Shown piece after piece: positions 1 to 7,024 of a stretch of 64,000 nt of DNA. The stretch spans positions 1,178,001 to 1,242,000 of the forward strand of contig CBDETC010000002.1 of assembly GCA_965242845.1 (NCBI GenBank). Reading direction: 5' to 3'. Both the position numbers and the translations under genes were made by a program. The notes beneath the pieces were generated by a model. It was given only the letters and a program-made list of their open reading frames with translations. It made no database searches and was not told the DNA's origin. Within the stretch, counting starts at the first letter, position 1, and each line of letters starts with the position of its first letter. The DNA is from RHLJ01 sp965242845. GTDB taxonomy: Bacteria; Bacteroidota; Rhodothermia; Balneolales; Balneolaceae.

Positions 1-98
1 CTAAGCCCGGAATGGTTACCGTAATTGATACAGAAACTCTTGAAATAGTTAAGGTAATTCCTGTTGGTATGAACCCCACGGGAATCGGAAGTAGATAA
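1..98 (+). CDS. C-terminal end of a YVTN-type beta-propeller protein (partial)
   Basis: An open frame enters from the left edge and ends with TAA at 96-98. The readable residues include VTVIDTETLEIVKVIPVG followed by NPTGI, which is the typical ~40-residue YVTN beta-propeller unit. Such proteins are usually extracytoplasmic. The stop lies four bases before the ATG of the next gene, so the two probably share a transcript. Only about 32 residues are visible, so the overall identity cannot be settled. Confidence 0.6.
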   Translation, partial: KPGMVTVIDTETLEIVKVIPVGMNPTGIGSR

Positions 99-102
99 GC
101 CA

Positions 103-1920
103 ATGCCCATTGCCACATCCATAAGAGTTTCCTTATGTACAACTATACTACTTCTATCGATTGCTTGTAGTCCGGCATTAAAACAATCCGATTCAGCAAA
201 TAAAACGCCTGTTTATACCCGTTTAATTGATCCTTTTCCGGTTTATTATGGAAATGGAGACAAAATGGATCATCCATTTTTGGGTGGCCTGAATACTCCC
301 CGTCCTCAGTTTTTGGATATTGATGCCGATGGGGATGCTGATTTATTTGTACAGGAACACACCGATGAGCTGATGTTCTTCGAAAATACAGCTCCTAATT
401 CCGAAGCACCTCTTACATTTAGAACCGATAAGTACCAGGATTTAAAAATTGGAGAGTGGTTCCGGTTTATAGATATGGATCAGGATGGTGATTTTGACCT
501 GCTCACAGAAAAACCATTTAGCTATCTCAGTTTTTATCGCAACGAAGGTTCAGCTGAGCGCCCAAACTTTGTACTTGTCGCAGATTCGTTAAAAGATGCT
601 GAAGGAACTCCGATTTTTTCTGACCGACAAAACATTCCCAATGTAACGGATATTGACAGCGACGGACTTTTAGATCTATTTATTGGAAGTCTTGATGGCA
701 CTGTATCCAGATATGAATCCATTGGTGATGATGAAAACGGCTTGCCGAGATTTAAGCTTATTACCTCAAGGTTTCAGAACATCGAAATCGTTAACGAGTT
801 TGGCTCTATGCATGGGGCAAATACGATGACCTTCATGGATATCGACTCCGATGGAGACGAGGACATTTTTTGGGGAGATTTCTTTGAACCAGGAGTTCTT
901 CTTCTGGAAAATACAGGAAGCAGCACCAGCCCAAACTTCACACGCCAGCCCCAAAAATTCCCCCCTAATGACCCCGTTGCAACAAGTGGGTATAATGCTC
1001 CTGCTCTCATAGATTGGGGGAATGACGGAGATGCTGATCTTTTTCTTGGAGTTCTTGGTGGGGCTTTCAATGCCAATCTTACTATCGCAGAGAACTTTTA
1101 CTTTTATGAACAGGAAGATAAAGAGTTCACCCTCGTAACCCGCCAGTTTCTACAAACTATTGATGTTGGGGATGAGAGTATTCCTGCCGTGGGAGATATT
1201 GACGGGGATGGGGATATGGATTTGTTGGTTGCAAATAAAATTGATTCCAACGACTTGAAAACCTCTAAGGTATATCGATTTGAAAATCGAGGTGACATGA
1301 AAAACCCTGAGTTTCACCTTGTAGGTACCATGGATTTGCCCAGAGCCTACCATTACGCTCCGGAACTGGCAGACTTAAACGGTGACGGGCTGACCGACCT
1401 CCTGCTTGGTAACTGGAAAGGACGGGTAGATTTTTTCCTTAACACAGGCTCTGAATTTGGTAAAGCAGTTAATGAATTGGTTAAACTTCCTCGCGGAAGT
1501 AATGCGGTTCCTAGAGCTGTAGATATAGATGCCGACGGAGACTTCGATTTAGTTCTGGGTTCGTCTGGTGGAGACTTGTACTTATATGAAAATACCGGAA
1601 CCAGGACAGAACCAGCTTTTACTTATAGAGAAGGTTTCTTTCAGGGAATAGAAACAAAACACCGAAGTGTTCCTGCCTTCAATGATATGGATGGAGACGG
1701 TGATTTGGATTTAATGATTGGCAGTAAGATTGAGGGAATCTTCTATTTCAGAAATGATGGGGATGCAACCACTCCAAACTTTGTACGAGCGGATATGCCA
1801 TTCCCGGTTGCCACTTCTCCACTAAGCGCCCCACTGTTTGTGGACATAGATGGAGATGGTATCAATGAGTTTCTGGTTGGTACCAGAAGCGGCGGGATAC
1901 TGTACTATCATCTTAGGTAA
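103..1920 (+). CDS. VCBS/FG-GAP repeat lipoprotein
   Basis: A 605-residue protein with a lipoprotein signal (hydrophobic stretch ending LLLSIAC, Cys22 as lipidation site), so it is probably anchored in the outer membrane or exposed at the surface. Around ten repeats of the DxDxDGDxDL type (for example DIDADGDADLF, DMDQDGDFDLL, DIDGDGDMDLL) run along its length. In the VCBS/FG-GAP family these Asp-rich loops bind calcium and build a beta-propeller. There is no sorting tail and no enzyme domain. It starts four bases after the preceding YVTN gene and lies upstream of the first FG-GAP cassette. Its role is unknown; ligand or surface binding is only an inference. Confidence 0.85.
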   Translation: MPIATSIRVSLCTTILLLSIACSPALKQSDSANKTPVYTRLIDPFPVYYGNGDKMDHPFLGGLNTPRPQFLDIDADGDADLFVQEHTDELMFFENTAPNSEAPLTFRTDKYQDLKIGEWFRFIDMDQDGDFDLLTEKPFSYLSFYRNEGSAERPNFVLVADSLKDAEGTPIFSDRQNIPNVTDIDSDGLLDLFIGSLDGTVSRYESIGDDENGLPRFKLITSRFQNIEIVNEFGSMHGANTMTFMDIDSDGDEDIFWGDFFEPGVLLLENTGSSTSPNFTRQPQKFPPNDPVATSGYNAPALIDWGNDGDADLFLGVLGGAFNANLTIAENFYFYEQEDKEFTLVTRQFLQTIDVGDESIPAVGDIDGDGDMDLLVANKIDSNDLKTSKVYRFENRGDMKNPEFHLVGTMDLPRAYHYAPELADLNGDGLTDLLLGNWKGRVDFFLNTGSEFGKAVNELVKLPRGSNAVPRAVDIDADGDFDLVLGSSGGDLYLYENTGTRTEPAFTYREGFFQGIETKHRSVPAFNDMDGDGDLDLMIGSKIEGIFYFRNDGDATTPNFVRADMPFPVATSPLSAPLFVDIDGDGINEFLVGTRSGGILYYHLR

Positions 1921-1952
1921 GCTGAAGAACTAAGAATAAAGAACAGGGATTT

Positions 1953-1988
1953 AAGAAGTAAGAAGAATCAGCAATGTTCTTACTTCTT
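1953..1988. repeat. Inverted repeat between the VCBS lipoprotein and FG-GAP cassette 1
   Basis: Perfect 12-bp arms AAGAAGTAAGAA (1953-1964) and TTCTTACTTCTT (1977-1988) enclose a 12-base loop. There is no clear T-run after it, so it is a weak intrinsic terminator candidate. It resembles the other imperfect palindromes around the cassettes at 9.9, 13.3, 13.8 and 21.9 kb. Confidence 0.6.
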
Positions 1989-2114
1989 TATTCTTCAATG
2001 AATATTCTTAGCTCCTTTCATCCTGCTATTCCTTTGGCTACCTGAAGACTACAGCACATTGATCAAATAAGAGAGAGAAGCATCTTCGCTCCGGTTAACT
2101 TTTCAGGACAGGAC

Positions 2115-5100
2115 ATGGATGCAAACAAAGAGACACTCGAAAAAGTAGTTTTAGAATTGTATACGGGGAATAAGGGTGTACAATCAAACCGAAAAGTTCG
2201 AAGCCTGTACAGGTGGCTCGCTCGTGTAACCAGCGTGGAGGCCTGCTGGATTGACGGAATGGATGCTCATCACCATCCGGTTTGGGGTTGTATAAAACGC
2301 ATTAGCCAAAATGCTTTTGCCCTGCTCAGCAAGCGCCTTGCCCTTCCTTTCTTAGTCGCCGCTCCATTGTTATTGGCTTCCCCTGTTATGGCGCAAACAT
2401 CTGTAGAGCTCTCCGAACTCGAGGGAATAAATGGGAGCACCTTCTTAGGTATTGATTCTTATGATTTTGCAGGTCAGTCGGTTTCTTCTGGAGATATTAA
2501 TGGAGACGGGATTGAAGATCTAATCATAGGAGCTCCAGGCTACTACAATGATCCCGGAGAAGTTTATGTAGTATTTGGGGATACATCTGGTTTTAGTGCT
2601 TCTCTCGAGCTCAGTGACTTAGATGGCACCAATGGCTTTACCCTTAATGGAATCGATACTTATGACCGGGCTGGTTCAGCAGTAGCAGCAGGAGATATAA
2701 ATGGAGATGGTGTTGAAGATCTAATCATAGGAACTTCAAACTACTACAATGATCCCGAAGAAGTTTATGTAGTATTTGGGGATACATCTGGTTTTAGTGC
2801 TTCTCTCGAGCTAAGTGACTTAGATGGCACCAATGGCTTTACCCTTAATGGAATTAATACTGACGATCGAGCGGGTTCAGCTGTGGCACCTGGAGATATA
2901 AATGGAGACGGGGTAGCAGACCTCATTATTGGAGCAAAAGCTGCTGATCCCAATGGAAATTATTCCGGGGAGGTTTATGTGGTATTCGGGGATACCTCCG
3001 GCTTCAGCGCTACCTTTGAGCTCAGCGACTTAGATGGAAGCAATGGATTCACCCTTAATGGAATCAATACTGACGATCAGGTAGGTGATGTGGTAGCATC
3101 TGGTGATATCAATGGCGATGGGGTAGATGATGTGCTTATCGGGGTAGAATTTGGTGATCCAAACGGAAATTTTTCCGGGGAAGTCTATGTAGTCTTTGGA
3201 GACACATCCGGCTTTAGCGCTTCTTTCGAGCTTAGCGATTTGGATGGAAGCAATGGATTTACCCTTAATGGAATCAAAACCGATGATCGGGCAGGTAAGG
3301 CAGTAGCGTCAGGAGATATCAATGGCGATGGGATAAGTGATATACTCATTGGAGCAGACCGTGCTGACCCAAACGGAAATCTTTCCGGAGAAGTCTATGT
3401 GGTGTTTGGGGATACCGACGGATTTAGTTCCTCGTTTGAGCTTAGCGATTTGGATGGAAGCAATGGATTTACCCTTAACGGAATCAATGTCGGTGATCGA
3501 GTAGGCCAAGCAGTAGCATCGGGGGATATCAATGGGGACGAAATAGCAGACCTTATTATAGGAACACAGAATGTAGATCTTACAACAAGACAGGATGGGC
3601 AAACTTATGTAGTGTTTGGCTTCGATAACACTTCCACCAGTAGCATAGAACTTAGCGATCTGGACGGGGCTAATGGTTTTGCGTTGAATGGTTCTGCATA
3701 TGACTTTTCAGGCTCCTCAGTAGCTTCCGGAGATATCAATGGAGATGGTATTGACGATGTGATCGTTGGGGCAAAGGGTTATGCATATTACTATGAGAAC
3801 CCAACTGGTAAAGCCCATGTTTTTTTTAATAACACTCCCCAAGAGGTTACTGGCAGCGAAGGATTCAGAACCTTGAGCGCCCCCAATAGCGGCACGGTCT
3901 TCGATGAACTCTTAGGCGAGTTCTGGACCCAGGGCTTCACCGGTTCTGACGGCTCATCCGGAGATGATAATGCATGGACCTTGGATGAGGATACCCAGGC
4001 CTGGACTGCTCTGACAAATCAAGCTACAGATTCGTTGTCCGCCGGGAATGGCTTCCTTTTTTACCTGTTCTCTGATGACAATGGACCTCATGTATCAGGG
4101 GATACTGGCTTCCCTAAACGAATCTCAGCCAACCAATTTGGAGGAGATGGAATACGTAATACCGGAAGCGTAACCCCGATAAGCACCCTCGCTGATAACG
4201 ATTTCTTCTTCGCTGGAAACCCCTACTTGTTCCCCATCGACTGGGACGAGTTAACCAAAACCAACCTCTCCCAAACTGTGTATATATATGATCAGGCTAA
4301 TGCTACCTGGCAGACCTGGAATGGCACGGCAGGAGACCTCACAGATGGAGAAATTGCCGCTTTCCAGGGCTTTTTTATCCAGGGAGATGGAGGGAGTGGG
4401 TCTCTTACCATCGAAGAAGCTGATACCGTCTCCACTTCCGTTAACTTACTCAAACGCTCACCCATTCTCCGAAGCTTTAGCGAAGGAGAAAGGGCCTTGA
4501 AGATTCTAGCCGAAGCAGACGGCCTTTCTGCCAATACCTGGCTAAGCTTCCAGGAGGGCGGGAATATTGGAGATGATCCCTTTGACGGACTGGCCCTTAC
4601 CCCCTTTGCTTCCAGGTATCTGAGACTGACCACCATCATTGAAAATAGCGATGAGCTCCAGATTAATGCCCTGCCCATTGATTCCGATAAGGAACTTCGG
4701 TTCCCGCTTGAGCTGACTGGGCTTAATATATCTGGCATAGCAAAACTCTCTTTTGAGGGGTTGGATCGATTTAAAGATTGGCGCATATCCATTCTTGATA
4801 CAGAAACCGATCAGAAACATATTCTCTCAGAAAAAGACATCCTGGAGTTGCCTATAACACCGATTAGCAGCAAACAGAGCTCAAGTCTGCTTACGCTTGC
4901 ACCCATTCAGGCTAAAACGAACAATGATGGATATCGCTTTGAGATCATAGTCACCCCAAATGCCTTAGTAAATAATGAGCATGATCAGGAAGCTCCCTTG
5001 ACTTTAAGGCTTGATCAAAACTATCCAAATCCTTTTAACCCGGTTACAACGATCGCCTACTCACTGCCTAATCCCGTGCAGGTACAATTAAAAGTTTTTG

Positions 5101-5261
5101 ATTTGATGGGAAGAAAAGTGGCCATGTTGATAAACGAAAAGCAACATCCCGGGCAATACTCTTTCCGCTTTGATGCCTCACAACTTTCAAGCGGCACCTA
5201 TTTTTATCAGCTCAAGGCTGGGAATATCACCTTAACCAGAAAACTCACTTTAATTAAATGA
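2115..5261 (+). CDS. Secreted seven-repeat FG-GAP protein with T9SS sorting tail (cassette 1)
   Basis: A 1048-residue protein. Residues ~25-63 form a segment conserved in the two paralogs (NRKVRSLYRWLARVT, then ACWIDG, HPVWG and KRI). A late signal peptide follows, with likely cleavage near VMA-Q at residue 94. Seven FG-GAP units of ~67 residues then carry the loop SGDINGDGxxDLIIG and the segment VYVVFGDTSGF, consistent with a seven-bladed integrin-like propeller. A ~200-residue domain starts near GFRTLSAPNSGTVFDELLG. The C-terminus (QNYPNPFNPVTTI to KLTLIK) is a T9SS type A sorting domain. The product is therefore probably exported and surface-attached or released. Its stop overlaps the next ATG by four bases (ATGA), implying translational coupling to the PID peptide. 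Its ligand is unknown. Confidence 0.9.
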   Translation: MDANKETLEKVVLELYTGNKGVQSNRKVRSLYRWLARVTSVEACWIDGMDAHHHPVWGCIKRISQNAFALLSKRLALPFLVAAPLLLASPVMAQTSVELSELEGINGSTFLGIDSYDFAGQSVSSGDINGDGIEDLIIGAPGYYNDPGEVYVVFGDTSGFSASLELSDLDGTNGFTLNGIDTYDRAGSAVAAGDINGDGVEDLIIGTSNYYNDPEEVYVVFGDTSGFSASLELSDLDGTNGFTLNGINTDDRAGSAVAPGDINGDGVADLIIGAKAADPNGNYSGEVYVVFGDTSGFSATFELSDLDGSNGFTLNGINTDDQVGDVVASGDINGDGVDDVLIGVEFGDPNGNFSGEVYVVFGDTSGFSASFELSDLDGSNGFTLNGIKTDDRAGKAVASGDINGDGISDILIGADRADPNGNLSGEVYVVFGDTDGFSSSFELSDLDGSNGFTLNGINVGDRVGQAVASGDINGDEIADLIIGTQNVDLTTRQDGQTYVVFGFDNTSTSSIELSDLDGANGFALNGSAYDFSGSSVASGDINGDGIDDVIVGAKGYAYYYENPTGKAHVFFNNTPQEVTGSEGFRTLSAPNSGTVFDELLGEFWTQGFTGSDGSSGDDNAWTLDEDTQAWTALTNQATDSLSAGNGFLFYLFSDDNGPHVSGDTGFPKRISANQFGGDGIRNTGSVTPISTLADNDFFFAGNPYLFPIDWDELTKTNLSQTVYIYDQANATWQTWNGTAGDLTDGEIAAFQGFFIQGDGGSGSLTIEEADTVSTSVNLLKRSPILRSFSEGERALKILAEADGLSANTWLSFQEGGNIGDDPFDGLALTPFASRYLRLTTIIENSDELQINALPIDSDKELRFPLELTGLNISGIAKLSFEGLDRFKDWRISILDTETDQKHILSEKDILELPITPISSKQSSSLLTLAPIQAKTNNDGYRFEIIVTPNALVNNEHDQEAPLTLRLDQNYPNPFNPVTTIAYSLPNPVQVQLKVFDLMGRKVAMLINEKQHPGQYSFRFDASQLSSGTYFYQLKAGNITLTRKLTLIK
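2541..2860 (+). repeat. Near-identical 201-bp tandem repeat units inside FG-GAP protein 1
   Basis: The stretch beginning TACTACAATGATCCC at 2541 recurs at 2742, exactly 201 bases (67 codons) later. The ~90 bases that follow are almost identical in both copies, apart from one or two changes. This fits recent duplication or conversion between FG-GAP units. Confidence 0.75.
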
Positions 5262-5479
5262 AAGTATCTCCTGTATTTTGGTTTCTGGCACTATTAATGA
5301 TCCTCTTCTCAGGACTATTGGTAGCTCAGCCCGGACTTCCTGGAGCTCCCAATCAATCTCCTATCGATGGCGGACTTGGGCTGCTTGCAGCAGCAGGCGG
5401 TGTTTATGCATTAAAAAAATTTAGAGATAAATCGAAGAGTGATGATCAAGCTAAACAGAAGAACAGGGATATCGATTAA
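5258..5479 (+). CDS. Small exported PID-CTERM-like peptide (cassette 1)
   Basis: A 73-residue protein whose ATG overlaps the FG-GAP stop as ATGA. It has a signal peptide ending near LLVAQ, a Pro-rich linker (PGLPGAPNQS), then PIDGGLGLLAAAGGVYALKK and a highly charged tail rich in Lys and Asp. The order of PID motif, short Gly/Ala-rich hydrophobic stretch and basic tail resembles the PID-CTERM sorting segment named in Bacteroidota annotations. Two close paralogs lie after the other FG-GAP genes. Its function is unknown; it may be processed or membrane-held and may act with the FG-GAP protein (inference). Confidence 0.85.
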   Translation: MKVSPVFWFLALLMILFSGLLVAQPGLPGAPNQSPIDGGLGLLAAAGGVYALKKFRDKSKSDDQAKQKNRDID

Positions 5480-5554
5480 ACAGGCGCAATGAGCAATTAC
5501 AGAATCAAATCTTAACACAAAAGCTCTTTTATCAAAAGCTCAGATCACGTACAT

Positions 5555-5574
5555 TTAGTTGTTATAACAACTAA
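5555..5574. promoter_or_regulatory. Perfect 20-bp palindrome upstream of hpd, MarR-type operator candidate
   Basis: TTAGTTGTTA is followed directly by its exact reverse complement TAACAACTAA, ending 21 bases before the hpd ATG. MarR-family dimers usually bind palindromes of this length and AT content. A MarR gene lies at 25134-25550 in this window, but a link between the two is inference. Confidence 0.6.
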
Positions 5575-5595
5575 TTTATTTAAAAGAGAATATCC

Positions 5596-6720
5596 ATGGA
5601 AACCTTAGCCAATCCTGTATTAGATCAAGAACAAGATTTCATGCCGATTCTCGGCACCGATTACGTAGAATTTTATGTGAGCAACTCGAAACAAGCCGCA
5701 CATTTTTATAAATCCGCATTTGGCTTTCAGTCACTGGCTTATGCCGGACTTGAAACCGGACTCAAAGACCGTGAATCCTATGTGGTTGTTCAGGATAAAA
5801 TCCGGTTGGTACTTACTTCCCCCCTGCATAGCGATACAGATATGGGTCGACATATCGACCGGCACGGAGACGGTGTGAAAGTAATCGCTCTGTGGGTAGA
5901 GGATGCTACTTATGCGTACAATGAAGCCGTTCAAAGAGGTGCTGAATCTTACTTCGAGCCAGTTACCGAAAGTGACGAACATGGAGAAGTAATTCGGGCA
6001 GGTATTCATACCTATGGCGAAACAGTACACATTTTTGTAGAGCGTAAAAACTATAATGGTACTTTTTTACCCGGCTTCAAAGAATGGATTCCTCATTACA
6101 CCCCTGAACCAGTTGGTTTAAAATATGTAGACCACATGGTAGGGAATGTAGAGCTGGGGGCCATGAATAAGTGGGTTAAATGGTATGAAGATGTTCTCGG
6201 CTTCAAGCAAATTCTTTCTTTCGATGATAAGGACATTTCTACCGAGTATACCGCCCTTATGAGTAAGGTAATGAGCAACGGTAACGGTCGCATCAAATTC
6301 CCGATTAACGAGCCTGCTGCTGGTTTGAAAAAATCTCAGATTGATGAATACATCGATTTTTACGAAGGCGCCGGAGTTCAGCATGTGGCTGTTGCAACCG
6401 ACGATATCGTAGCCACGGTAACCGAACTTCGAAATCGAGGCATCGAATTCATCACCGTTCCAACTACGTATTATGATGTACTGGAGGAGCGTGTTGGTAA
6501 AATTGACGAGCCGATTGATCAGCTAAAAGAGCTGGGCATTTTGGTTGACCGTGATGATGAAGGATATTTGCTTCAGATCTTTACCAGAACGCTACAGGCA
6601 CGGCCAACGATGTTCTTCGAAATTATCCAACGAAAAGGAGCCACATCCTTTGGTAAAGGAAATTTCAAAGCTTTATTCGAAGCGATTGAGCGAGAACAAG
6701 AGATGCGAGGAACGCTGTAG
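5596..6720 (+). CDS. hpd: 4-hydroxyphenylpyruvate dioxygenase
   Basis: A 374-residue cytoplasmic non-haem iron enzyme that converts 4-hydroxyphenylpyruvate to homogentisate in tyrosine breakdown. Two vicinal-oxygen-chelate halves are visible. The iron ligands of the family can be placed at His180 (KYVDHMVGN), His263 (GVQHVAVAT) and Glu342 (FFEIIQR). The C-terminal GNFKALFEAIEREQ helix that closes the active site is intact. Length is normal. No homogentisate dioxygenase is adjacent, so the gene stands alone here. A perfect palindrome covers the promoter region and a strong terminator follows, which suggests a single-gene unit under repressor control. Confidence 0.97.
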   Translation: METLANPVLDQEQDFMPILGTDYVEFYVSNSKQAAHFYKSAFGFQSLAYAGLETGLKDRESYVVVQDKIRLVLTSPLHSDTDMGRHIDRHGDGVKVIALWVEDATYAYNEAVQRGAESYFEPVTESDEHGEVIRAGIHTYGETVHIFVERKNYNGTFLPGFKEWIPHYTPEPVGLKYVDHMVGNVELGAMNKWVKWYEDVLGFKQILSFDDKDISTEYTALMSKVMSNGNGRIKFPINEPAAGLKKSQIDEYIDFYEGAGVQHVAVATDDIVATVTELRNRGIEFITVPTTYYDVLEERVGKIDEPIDQLKELGILVDRDDEGYLLQIFTRTLQARPTMFFEIIQRKGATSFGKGNFKALFEAIEREQEMRGTL

Positions 6721-6790
6721 CCTCATTATCGCTTGATTAAGAAAATTAAGACTGTGAAAAGTCTTATTTCATGTTTATCTCTAAAAGAAA

Positions 6791-6820
6791 AGGCGCTCCA
6801 GGTTCGAGCGCCTTTTTTTT
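6791..6820 (+). terminator. Intrinsic terminator after hpd
   Basis: Stem AGGCGCTC (6791-6798) pairs with GAGCGCCT (6806-6813) around a seven-base loop and is followed by a run of eight or more T. This is a classic rho-independent terminator. The rest of the 304-base gap (6721-7024) is AT-rich leader for the next gene; I see no other gene or clear site there. Confidence 0.92.
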
Positions 6821-7024
6821 ATTCTCTTCATAATGCTCTCACAAAACTGTAGTATTTGAACAGGAATATCTAAATATTTTATCGTCAATTTGCACTCCCT
6901 CTCTATATCATTCTACTCCATAGGTTTAAGATGATAAAAATTAAGAGCCTATTTTTTAAACATCTGTAACAAAGCACTTCTCTCGAACTCTTCGTTTCTG
7001 TTAAGGGTGAATTAAAAATACGTT

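Noticed and set aside
4292..4792. 166-residue minus-strand ORF in FG-GAP 1
   Set aside because: Antisense shadow; the plus-strand frame is conserved in three paralogs.
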